Shown here piece by piece: positions 29,412 to 38,139 of a DNA stretch of 47,055 bases. A program made the position numbers and the translations under genes. This DNA comes from Planctomycetota bacterium (GTDB taxonomy: Bacteria > Planctomycetota > UBA1135), in contig JACNIZ010000220.1 of the NCBI GenBank assembly GCA_014382805.1, positions 1 to 47,055 of the forward strand, in the 5' to 3' direction. Position 1 is the stretch's first letter; each line of letters starts with the position of its first letter. Below the pieces are notes generated by a model, which saw only the letters and a list, made by a program, of their open reading frames with translations, was not told the DNA's origin and searched no databases.

Positions 29412-31289
29412 ATGGCGACCACACCCCAAGAAATCCCACTGCAACAAGTTGATGAAGTCGTGATTCGCTTTGCCGGCGATTCAGGCGACGGAATGCAGCT
29501 GACGGGCACCCAATTCACCGATACGTCGGCGCAAATGGGTAACGATTTGGCGACTTTTCCCGACTACCCGGCGGAAATTCGAGCTCCAATTGGAACTCTG
29601 TTTGGAGTTTCCGGCTTCCAGGTGCGCTTTGCTTCCAAGGACATCCACACCCCAGGCGATCAACCCGACGTTTTGGTGGCGATGAACCCTGCGGCGTTGA
29701 AGGTAAACCTCAGCGACCTCAAGGAAGGAGGCTTGTTAATCGTCAATACGGGCAATTTTGGCCCGCGTGATTTGGTCAAAGCCAAATACGACGCCAATCC
29801 ACTCGACGATCCGACCCTGGCCGAAAATTACCAGCTGATTGCGATCGACCTGAACGCAGCCACGCTCAAAGCGGTCGAAAGTACCGGCCTATCTAGCAAA
29901 GATGCTCAGCGCTGTAAAAACCTGCTGGCCTTGGGCATGCTTTATTACGCCTATTCGCGGCCGCTGGATCACACCGAACGCTGGCTAGAAAAGAAGTTTG
30001 GTAAAAAGCCGCAAATACTTGAGGCGAACATACTTGCGCTGCGTGCTGGGGCGAATATTTCGGAAAATTCCGAGCTATTCAAAACGGTTTACCAAGTTGG
30101 TGTAGCGCCGCTGCCGTCCGGCACCTATCGCAACATCGGCGGCAATCAAGCCACCGCAATGGGGCTGGTCGCCGGCTGCAAACTGGCGAATCTGCCGCTG
30201 TTTTACGGCTCCTACCCCATCACCCCCGCCTCCGACGTGCTGCATGCGCTGTCGCGCTTCAAGAATTACGGCGTGACTACGTTTCAGGCGGAGGATGAAA
30301 TTGCCAGCATATGTACTGCCATTGGAGCTAGTTACGCCGGATCCATGGGGATCACTGGCACCTCGGGCCCCGGTCTAGCTTTGAAAACCGAAGCCATGGG
30401 CCTGGCGGTCATGACCGAAATCCCGCTGGTGGTCATCGACGTCCAGCGCGCCGGCCCTAGCACTGGACTGCCGACCAAAACAGAGCAAGCTGACCTGCTG
30501 CAAGCCGTGTTCGGCCGCAACTCTGAAGCGCCGATGCCGGTGCTCGCCCCCGCCACACCGGCGGACTGCTTCCAGACTGCGATCGACGCGGTGAGAATTG
30601 CCACCACCTATATGACCCCGGTCATTTTGTTGAGTGACGGCTATATCGGCAATGGTTCTGAGCCGTTTCGGATTCCGTCGGCGGAATCTTTGAAGCCGTT
30701 CCCGGTCAAGTTCACTACTAAAGCGTCCTGGGCCGAAAACGCTGACACCGAGGACGCGCCGTTCCACCCCTACTCGCGTGATCCGCGAACGCTGGCTAGA
30801 CCATGGGTCATCCCTGGCACCGTCGGCTTGGAGCACTGCATCGGAGGCTTGGAAAAAGCCGACCTTACCGGCGACGTTTCATACGACGCGGAAAACCACG
30901 AGCGCATGGTGCTATTGCGCGAGCAGAAGGTCATGGGCATCGCTGACAGCTACGAGCCGTTGGAAATTTTCGGCGACGACGAAGGCGAGCTAATGGTACT
31001 CGGCTGGGGCTCAACATACGGCGCTATTCGTGGCGCGATGAGTCGCTGCCATGAGCTTGGACTTTCGGTTTCGCAAGTTCACCTCCGTAACGTGTGGCCG
31101 CTACCGAACGACCTTGGCGGGATCTTGAAGCGCTTTAAGAAGGTGCTCATTCCCGAACTCAACCGCGGACAACTGTGCCGTTTGATCCGCGCCGAATACC
31201 TGATCGATGCGATTTCGTTGCCAAAGGTTCAAGGCAAGCCGTTTACCACGACCGAACTGGCTAACCACATCGAGCAGCTGTTGAGCTAG
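29412..31289 (+). CDS. korA: 2-oxoacid:ferredoxin oxidoreductase, gamma-alpha fusion subunit
   Basis: VVIRFAGDSGDGMQLTGTQF (gamma) and GSYPITPASDVLHALSRFKNYGVTTFQAEDEIASI...GTSGPGLALKTEAMGLAVM (alpha). Confidence 0.93.
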   Translation: MATTPQEIPLQQVDEVVIRFAGDSGDGMQLTGTQFTDTSAQMGNDLATFPDYPAEIRAPIGTLFGVSGFQVRFASKDIHTPGDQPDVLVAMNPAALKVNLSDLKEGGLLIVNTGNFGPRDLVKAKYDANPLDDPTLAENYQLIAIDLNAATLKAVESTGLSSKDAQRCKNLLALGMLYYAYSRPLDHTERWLEKKFGKKPQILEANILALRAGANISENSELFKTVYQVGVAPLPSGTYRNIGGNQATAMGLVAGCKLANLPLFYGSYPITPASDVLHALSRFKNYGVTTFQAEDEIASICTAIGASYAGSMGITGTSGPGLALKTEAMGLAVMTEIPLVVIDVQRAGPSTGLPTKTEQADLLQAVFGRNSEAPMPVLAPATPADCFQTAIDAVRIATTYMTPVILLSDGYIGNGSEPFRIPSAESLKPFPVKFTTKASWAENADTEDAPFHPYSRDPRTLARPWVIPGTVGLEHCIGGLEKADLTGDVSYDAENHERMVLLREQKVMGIADSYEPLEIFGDDEGELMVLGWGSTYGAIRGAMSRCHELGLSVSQVHLRNVWPLPNDLGGILKRFKKVLIPELNRGQLCRLIRAEYLIDAISLPKVQGKPFTTTELANHIEQLLS

Positions 31290-32293
31290 GTGCACATCAT
31301 GACTGAAACTCTTACTTACAAGAAAAAGGACTTTTCCTCCGATCAGGAAGTGCGCTGGTGCCCTGGCTGTGGCGATTACGCGATTCTGAATGGCGTGCAA
31401 CAAGCCTTTGCTTCGTTTGGTGTGCCGAAAGAAAAATTCGCGGTGGTTTCGGGCATTGGCTGCTCAAGCCGCTTCCCGTATTACATGAGTACTTTTGGTT
31501 TTCACAGCATTCACGGCCGTGCGCCGGCGTTTGCAACTGGCATCAAGATTGCAAATCCTGATTTACATGTTTGGGTAGTCACCGGCGACGGCGACGCGAT
31601 GTCGATCGGTGGCAATCATTTGATTCACGCGATGCGGCGCAACCTGAACCTAAAGATAATGCTGTTCAACAACCGCATTTATGGATTGACCAAAGGGCAG
31701 TATTCACCAACGACGGTGCCCGGGTTGAAAACGCCCTCGTCGCCTTACGGCGCGCTGGATACTCCGGTTAGTCCGATGGCTTAGCCCTGGGCGCTGGCGC
31801 TAGTTTTGTTGCCAGAACGGTGGACACTCAAGTCCCGCACCTGAAGGGAATCTTGCAAGCGGCACATGAACATAAAGGTTTTGCCTTCATTGAGATTTTG
31901 CAAAACTGCGTGATCTTTAATGACGGTGCTTTTGATCACGTCGCTGGCCGCGAAGTTCGCGACGACCGCCAAGTCGACTTACGTCCTGGGCAGCCACTGG
32001 TTTTTGGCAAAGAAAATCAAAACGGTTTGCGCTTCACGCCGGACTCCATCGAACTGTGCCCGCCTGAGGAAGCCACGATTTGGAAAGCCGACGGCGCAAC
32101 TGGTGCCAACGCTTATCGCATTTGCCAAGGCGCTGAAGATGACAAGATTCCGGTTCCCATCGGAATTTTCCGCCGGGTCGAACGACCGATGTTGGATGAA
32201 TCCATTCACAATCAGGTCAAAGCCGTTACCCAGGACTTGGGTGAAGGAACCTTGGAATCACTACTGCAAAGTGGTGATACTTGGAAGGTCTAG
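31290..32293 (+). pseudogene. korB: 2-oxoacid:ferredoxin oxidoreductase beta subunit, interrupted by an apparent 1-nt frameshift at ~31781
   Basis: 31290-31784: VRWCPGCGDYAILNGVQQAF...GLTKGQYSPT...SPMA*; the -1 frame from 31781 reads LALGAGASFVARTVDTQVPHLKGILQAAHEHKGFAFIEILQNC..., the canonical continuation. Confidence 0.9.
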
Positions 32294-32314
32294 GTTAGCC
32301 AACTAGAGCTTGCT

Positions 32315-33205
32315 TTACTGTTCCTTGTCCTGCAGATGCTGTAGGACAGTGCTCAAGCGTTCCAGATTGGTGGCGTCTAAATCTCCAAATTCCAGGCCCA
32401 CCAAACTACCCTCAACGGTATTTTTCATCCAGGATGCGGTGCATTCAATGCCAAATGGTTTGGCACTGCCGTCCTCCAAAAACGCCTCCAAATATATAGA
32501 CGTGCCGCGTTCAAACTCGGCGTTGCACTTCAAGCAAACACCGCCACGACTTATGTCTTTGAGCTTGCAAGGAAATGGCTCACTATTTGGTCCATCAGCA
32601 TTCATTTGATGAACAAAACCGGGCAGGTTGACGACGTAGCGTTTGTGCAAGCGACCTATAGCACCCTGCCCAGCGGGGCGAGTGAGATGCAGTACGTAAG
32701 TAGCGGGTAGGCGTACCGAGTCATTCATTTGCAACTTATAGCTAATCGCCGACTTGATTCCACGGTAAGTCACATCCAACATACAGCCCAACTCGCCAAA
32801 CGATTTTTTGGCTGGCGGGCAAAAAATTGCAACTTCGCCTTTTAAGCGGCGCAACACTACACCTCGAATTCGCTTGCCGGCTTCATTCTGGATCCATACT
32901 CGTCTAAAGACATCTGGTTCGTCACTGGCGCGGGTCAAACCTAATTTTTCAGTCGCGTTGGCCAGTGCGTCAACCAGTTGAAAAGAAAGTTCCAAGTTAC
33001 CCGCGTGGCCAGTGACGGCTTGCTGGGCGACTTCTTCAAACTGTACTCGGTTTTCTAAAACAGCATCCATGTCGTCGCAATAAAGTTCTTTCGCAGTATC
33101 ACTCAGAATGGAAATCAATTTCCTCGACAAGCCATGGCGACGAGCAATAGTTGCAAAACTCGCCTCTTTCTGCTCATGAATTTCAGCAACAGGTTTGGAA
33201 TTCAT
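32315..33205 (-). CDS. PilZ domain protein
   Basis: C-terminus CKLKDISRGGVCLKC...VGLEFGDLD. Confidence 0.75.
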   Translation of the reverse strand: MNSKPVAEIHEQKEASFATIARRHGLSRKLISILSDTAKELYCDDMDAVLENRVQFEEVAQQAVTGHAGNLELSFQLVDALANATEKLGLTRASDEPDVFRRVWIQNEAGKRIRGVVLRRLKGEVAIFCPPAKKSFGELGCMLDVTYRGIKSAISYKLQMNDSVRLPATYVLHLTRPAGQGAIGRLHKRYVVNLPGFVHQMNADGPNSEPFPCKLKDISRGGVCLKCNAEFERGTSIYLEAFLEDGSAKPFGIECTASWMKNTVEGSLVGLEFGDLDATNLERLSTVLQHLQDKEQ

Positions 33206-34053
33206 TCTTGCACCTTCTTATCACTTGATTCCCGAGCTTGGGCCAGTAGCTTCCATAAGTTGGCGTCGCCAGGAGCATACACCAAAGCTTGCTCAAAGTC
33301 GTCGGCTGCCTTAGTTCGGTTCCCTAGATCCAAATAAATGCGACCGCGATTCTTGAAGAACAGAGAATTCTTTCTATCGATTTTGATTGCAGTATTTAAG
33401 CCAACAAACGCCAGTTCCGCCCGCCCTAATGCGTAGTTCGAGGCAGCGGCATTGGCATGCGCACTCGCCATTTCAGGCTGGATACGAATAGCAATTTGAA
33501 AATCCTTGATCGCAGCTTGGAAATTCCTACGTTCCGCATGAACAATGCCACGACTATTATATGCCTCGGCGAAATTTGGATCCAAGTCAATGGCTTTACT
33601 AAAGTCCGCTTCCGCTGCGCCAAGTTTACCCTGGACGTGGTATATGAAACCACGGTTGTGAAATGCTATTGCCAATTGTGGCTGCAACCGAATAGCTTCG
33701 TTACAAGAGACGATTCCGTCGGCATAATCTTGACATGCAATTTGCACCAAAGCATATTCCATGTGCCATTGCGCTTGCTCCGGATTCAGAGCCAATGCGC
33801 GACTATAAGCGCTTTCCGAGGCAATGTGCTGATCCAAAAAATACAACGCCTTGGCGCGGCCGGCCTGAAGTTCAGCCGTTTCATTTTCTTGAAGAGCCTG
33901 GTTGAAGGTGCTTAAGGCCGTCTGGTAATCGCGCCGCGCGAGTTGACTCCAGCCGTCTTCTGAAGCAGCTTGCGGTGTAGCGCAGCCTACAGCCAGAATC
34001 GCGAGGATCATGCTGGCGCGTGGTGGAAATTTGTACAGGAAGGAGTTTTTCAT
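33202..34053 (-). CDS. TPR repeat lipoprotein (pilus-cluster associated)
   Basis: Lipobox-like ILAVGCA; repeats AIAFHNRGFIYHVQGKLGAAEADFSKAIDLDPNFAEAYNSRGIVHAERRNFQAAIKDF. Confidence 0.85.
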   Translation of the reverse strand: MKNSFLYKFPPRASMILAILAVGCATPQAASEDGWSQLARRDYQTALSTFNQALQENETAELQAGRAKALYFLDQHIASESAYSRALALNPEQAQWHMEYALVQIACQDYADGIVSCNEAIRLQPQLAIAFHNRGFIYHVQGKLGAAEADFSKAIDLDPNFAEAYNSRGIVHAERRNFQAAIKDFQIAIRIQPEMASAHANAAASNYALGRAELAFVGLNTAIKIDRKNSLFFKNRGRIYLDLGNRTKAADDFEQALVYAPGDANLWKLLAQARESSDKKVQE

Positions 34054-34963
34054 GCCACTGAATTAGCGTTGCGGACCAGTCGAGCTGTATTCCAAGCTGC
34101 TGCGCTCTATTGGTGTCGTAATTCACACTCCCCTTGGGCTTGTCAGAAAATTTAACCTCTAATTTGCGCTCGCCATTGGACGGTATCGACCGCTGCGAAC
34201 TTGAGCCGTGCGATAGCTCTTTTTCGCCTGTGGGCATGGACATGCCATGGCGGTCATCCCATATCTTTTTTGATCCCAACTTCAATTCGGTCACGCTGCC
34301 AGCACGATCTGCACTAAGTGAAAAGGACTTCATTTGGATGGTTTCGTCGGCCGAGCTAAATAAATCCACCTGGAAGGAATGGCTGGATTTGCGTTTCGCT
34401 GAATCGGCGCTTTTTTGTTCATTCAAGGGGCCGCTCTTTTCTCCGGAGCCGCTCAGCCTGGCCCGTAATGTGGTCAAGTGAAGTTCACCGCCGCGCCCAG
34501 CGGCCCAGGAAACGATTACGCGAATGCGCTTAAGGTTGGTGGAGCCATCTTTTTCTGGTTTAGTAGTATCGGGGTTTGCAGCAGCGACATTTTCAATCTC
34601 GACTCGACGTCGGAAACCGGCGAGGTCGGCCAGCTCACTGCCATCCAAGTGAATGGGAGGGGAATTATCTAGGCCGTCGTAGTCATCTATGTCGTCGTAT
34701 TTAAAGCGGTTTTTTTCTTCATCACCAAAGCTACCTTTAGGCTTGTCTGGATCTTCAAATTCCTTCGAGACGATTTCTTCCATCAAGGCGTCGGCATAAA
34801 TAACAGCGACGTCTTGAAAAGACTGGTCCACGCTTTGATTCGAAACTTCAGAATACAGGCCAACCAGTGGCGGTATGGCGATGCTCAACATGATTATCGC
34901 CGACACAACTTCTAACAAGCTGGTGCCAGTATTGCATCGGTTACGCCGAGTGGATTTCACCAT
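33881..34963 (-). CDS. Prepilin-type (PilV/GspI-like) minor pilin with unusual C-terminal module; 3' end probably frameshifted (expected stop ~34050)
   Basis: NTGTSLLEVVSAIIMLSIAIPPLVGL prepilin-like N-terminus; last ~57 aa overlap the TPR gene in another frame. Confidence 0.7.
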   Translation of the reverse strand: MVKSTRRNRCNTGTSLLEVVSAIIMLSIAIPPLVGLYSEVSNQSVDQSFQDVAVIYADALMEEIVSKEFEDPDKPKGSFGDEEKNRFKYDDIDDYDGLDNSPPIHLDGSELADLAGFRRRVEIENVAAANPDTTKPEKDGSTNLKRIRVIVSWAAGRGGELHLTTLRARLSGSGEKSGPLNEQKSADSAKRKSSHSFQVDLFSSADETIQMKSFSLSADRAGSVTELKLGSKKIWDDRHGMSMPTGEKELSHGSSSQRSIPSNGERKLEVKFSDKPKGSVNYDTNRAQQLGIQLDWSATLIQWHEKLLPVQISTTRQHDPRDSGCRLRYTASCFRRRLESTRAARLPDGLKHLQPGSSRK

Positions 34964-35727
34964 TGCACCTTGAAGCTCAAAGTGGATTTGGAGCCATCCA
35001 CAAAGTTGAGAATTAACGTGTAGGATCCGCTGCCCTTTTGCTTGCCCTTAAAACTAAGAATGACGTCTTCGCTTTCCTTGCTTTTGATCGTTCTACGACT
35101 TGCCGAGGAGCCAAATTTTTGCGTTCCGGTCGGCAGGCTCTTCCCTTTGCGATTAGACCAAATGGTATGCTTATCAAAGGTAAATCCGCTTAATAGCTTG
35201 CTCGATTGATCGGCGCTCATTTCGAACGATTGTAAAACTGCTTCTTTCGATGATGAGCTATAAAACTTCAGCTTGATTCGACTTGAGCCCGACTTTTCGG
35301 CCGATGCGCTGGTCTTGCTTTCATCAAGCGGGCTAGCTTTTCCCGCATCATCGTCGTCGTCAGAATCCTGCGACGACAATATCGTCAAGACTCGGGTCAC
35401 GCCAGCATTGCCGCGCTGCGATTTCGACGTGTACAGATCTCCTGACTTGGCCACGCTGTAGGTTCCGCCCGCAAAGTTGACAGGTATGCTCAATCCTTCT
35501 TCCACACTGGCGGCGTGCCAGAGGCCAGCTTCGGCGATCCATTGCGCCTGAACTGATTCCACCGAAATAACCGCTTGCATACGTTGCGAGCCAAAGGCTT
35601 CGGATAGCGCAACTCCGCACAATAGAAGGATCAACATTGCGGCGACGACAGGGACCAACACCGACCCGCCTTCAGCCGATGCGTCACGACCTGTAGAAAA
35701 ATTCCTGATCGGGCGGATGCATTTCAT
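34957..35727 (-). CDS. PilX-like pilus accessory protein with the same C-terminal module
   Basis: EGGSVLVPVVAAMLILLLCGVALSEA TM N-terminus, QWIAEAGLWHA; C-terminus shares the IWxxRxGxSxPTG module with the 34963 gene. Confidence 0.7.
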   Translation of the reverse strand: MKCIRPIRNFSTGRDASAEGGSVLVPVVAAMLILLLCGVALSEAFGSQRMQAVISVESVQAQWIAEAGLWHAASVEEGLSIPVNFAGGTYSVAKSGDLYTSKSQRGNAGVTRVLTILSSQDSDDDDDAGKASPLDESKTSASAEKSGSSRIKLKFYSSSSKEAVLQSFEMSADQSSKLLSGFTFDKHTIWSNRKGKSLPTGTQKFGSSASRRTIKSKESEDVILSFKGKQKGSGSYTLILNFVDGSKSTLSFKVQW

Positions 35728-36233
35728 AACCCTATCCGTCTTGGAAAAATTGGCATGCGCACACGCTGGAAGGCTTTGCCAGCAGTTAGGGTGAAATCAA
35801 CTTCCACCAAATGTAGGTCTGCCGATACTTTGGCGGCTTTGCCATCCTTCGCCCAATACTTGAAGGTGAACTCAGACAATCCACTGGCCAGCAAATCACC
35901 ATTGCGAGTCAGGTTTTTTCCGTCATACTTATATTCAATGCTACTGCCAAGAGAGTCTTTGAACTGAAAAGCGTTGGCGGAAAACTTGGCGATGTCTTCG
36001 GTGCTCTGCAAATCTCTAACTTCATTGCTTAGCCGTTGAATGGCCAAGTTACTTTTGTAAGACATATCAATTGCTGGCACCGCCCGTGCATATACCTTCA
36101 TCGACTCCATGATCGCGAAAGAAGAAACACCGCCAACTATGCTCAAAATCACCATGACCATGATTAGTTCAATCAGCGTGTAGCCCCCGTTTTGGAGTTT
36201 GCAATGCCGAATAGGAGCATAACCGCGCATCAC
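35724..36233 (-). CDS. Prepilin-type N-terminal cleavage/methylation protein (GspJ/MshO-like)
   Basis: NGGYTLIELIMVMVILSIVGGVSSF. Confidence 0.85.
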   Translation of the reverse strand: MMRGYAPIRHCKLQNGGYTLIELIMVMVILSIVGGVSSFAIMESMKVYARAVPAIDMSYKSNLAIQRLSNEVRDLQSTEDIAKFSANAFQFKDSLGSSIEYKYDGKNLTRNGDLLASGLSEFTFKYWAKDGKAAKVSADLHLVEVDFTLTAGKAFQRVRMPIFPRRIGL

Positions 36234-36757
36234 TTCACCCTCACCAGGCCGGTGTTTTTGGTAACGCTTACTATTGATCCGCCGGTCAAGCTGAGGGTAA
36301 AATCGTCCACCAATAGCGCGCCTTTGCTATCGCTCGGAGCTCCGGCAGCGTTGAACCATAATTCATTCCCGTCCAAGGATATGGCAACTATTCCGACGCC
36401 GTCGGCCCCTAACTGCAGCACCATTGGGCTCCGAGTTAATGGATCTGATAACGGCTGACGGAATTTTTTACCCGGTTTGCTTGGATCGTCCACGAAAACC
36501 TGGATCAGGTCATTGGCAACGTCGACGACCGCATAAGTGTTGTTTCCGCTTCCCATCGCCCAACGCTGCGCGTGCACCAAAACTGTGCGAACTCTGGTTG
36601 CTGCCACATTTTCCTGCGACGCCTTGAGCCCATGGATCGAGGTCACTGCCGCTCCTGAGAGTATTACCAATAGAACCATGACTATAGTTAATTCAATCAA
36701 AGTAAAGCCGTCGACATGAGCAACGTTTTTACTTCTCTGGGACTGAAAAATTTCCAT
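36230..36757 (-). CDS. Prepilin-type N-terminal cleavage/methylation protein (GspH/FimT-like)
   Basis: DGFTLIELTIVMVLLVILSGAAVTSIHGLKA. Confidence 0.87.
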   Translation of the reverse strand: MEIFQSQRSKNVAHVDGFTLIELTIVMVLLVILSGAAVTSIHGLKASQENVAATRVRTVLVHAQRWAMGSGNNTYAVVDVANDLIQVFVDDPSKPGKKFRQPLSDPLTRSPMVLQLGADGVGIVAISLDGNELWFNAAGAPSDSKGALLVDDFTLSLTGGSIVSVTKNTGLVRVK

Positions 36758-36803
36758 TTGTCTACAAATCTGAAATGCAAATCAAGGTGCCTACAGAATC
36801 TCC

Positions 36804-36821
36804 CCGACAAGCTATTGTCGG
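36804..36821. other. Intercistronic hairpin CCGACAA-GCTA-TTGTCGG between pilC-like and pilin genes
   Basis: Perfect 7-bp stem, tetraloop, no U-tract. Confidence 0.6.
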
Positions 36822-36873
36822 AAATTCAGTGAAATTTCTTGAGCCCCGCCCTAAATTCGCCCGCTTGAACGGT

Positions 36874-38139
36874 TTATTCCACGACCTTGACCATATCCCA
36901 CATGGGCAGAAAAACCGCCAGGGCGACGAACAGGACAATTACCGCCAGGACTAAAGTGAGCAATGGTTCAATCAACGTCGCCACCGTTTTTGTTTGGTAG
37001 CGCAATTCCTTCTTAAAGCGCCTGACAACCGCAAAACAAGCTCGTTCCATTGATCCCGTGGATTCTCCATTGGCCAACATCTGCCTGGCCTCTTGTGGAA
37101 AACAATCGGATTTCTCCATACCTGTCGTCATGGTTTCGCCCACCGAAATTTCAGTGGCGACATTTAAAATATCTTGCTTGATTTTGGAATTTCCAGTGGT
37201 GCTTGCGGCAGTCTGCAGTGCCTCCAAAATCGGCACACCAGCCTGAGTGAACAATCCAAGAATTTGAATAACTTGAAGGGTGATTGCGGTTTGAACCAGC
37301 TTGCCAATGACTGGAATTTTCAAAATGATTCGGTCCATTTTGCGCCGAACCTTTGGCCGTCGAAACAAGGCTTTTAGTGCAAAACCGAGGGCAACTAATC
37401 CGCCAACGATAAACAAAAGGTTGTTGGAAATAAAATCACTGCCATTAATCAAGATTTTGGTCGCCAGGGGTAATTCCGAACCGAATCCGGAATAAAACGT
37501 GGCGAAGCGTGGAACCACAAACACCATTAAAACTACGATGGCAATGCACAAGGTAACAATCACGATTGCCGGGTACATAATGGCCGATTTAAGATCCGAT
37601 CGCACCTCCATATCCGCCTCTAAATATTCGGCCAGATTCTCTAGCATATTGTCCAGAGTGCCGGATTTTTCACCTGCCGAAATCGTTCCGGTGTAAACAG
37701 CCGGAAACACACGTGGGTGCTTCTCCATTGCCTCCGAAAGGGAAATACCACTTTCCAAGTCGACGCAAATCCCGGCCAAGACACGCTTGAAGTTTGGGTT
37801 TTTTATCAAACCACGAACCGACTTCAAAGCTCCCATAATTGGTATACCTGCACTCAACGATCCACTCAGTTGCAATGAAAATTGCATTAATTCCTTGCGG
37901 CTTACCTTAGTGCCACCCTTTTTTCTTTGCTTAGCGGTGAGCAGGGTCCGCCCCGACCCTTTGCTTTCCCCTTGTGTGTTCCCTATCGCATACTCAGCAA
38001 CGGCTACCGCGCTCACTGAAATAGGGAACAGCCCGTCGCGCTGCAGCAAAGTCAGAGCTTCGCGCTTGGAGTTTGCTTGAATGACTTTTTCAATGACGGA
38101 GCCCGCCTCATTTCGGGTTCTGCATGCAAAGGAGGTCAT
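36874..38139 (-). CDS. pilC: Type II secretion/type IV pilus inner-membrane platform protein (GspF/PilC)
   Basis: ELMQFSLQLSGSLSAGIPIMGALKSV...GVPILEALQTAASTTGN...IEPLLTLVLAVIVLFVALAVFLPMWDM. Confidence 0.92.
   Translation of the reverse strand: MTSFACRTRNEAGSVIEKVIQANSKREALTLLQRDGLFPISVSAVAVAEYAIGNTQGESKGSGRTLLTAKQRKKGGTKVSRKELMQFSLQLSGSLSAGIPIMGALKSVRGLIKNPNFKRVLAGICVDLESGISLSEAMEKHPRVFPAVYTGTISAGEKSGTLDNMLENLAEYLEADMEVRSDLKSAIMYPAIVIVTLCIAIVVLMVFVVPRFATFYSGFGSELPLATKILINGSDFISNNLLFIVGGLVALGFALKALFRRPKVRRKMDRIILKIPVIGKLVQTAITLQVIQILGLFTQAGVPILEALQTAASTTGNSKIKQDILNVATEISVGETMTTGMEKSDCFPQEARQMLANGESTGSMERACFAVVRRFKKELRYQTKTVATLIEPLLTLVLAVIVLFVALAVFLPMWDMVKVVE

Noticed and set aside
30375-30836. 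153-aa minus-strand ORF opposite korA
   Set aside because: Antisense to the conserved alpha-subunit domain; no independent evidence.
31771-31800. Programmed -1 ribosomal frameshift in korB
   Set aside because: No X_XXY_YYZ slippery site at the junction; a missing T is simpler.
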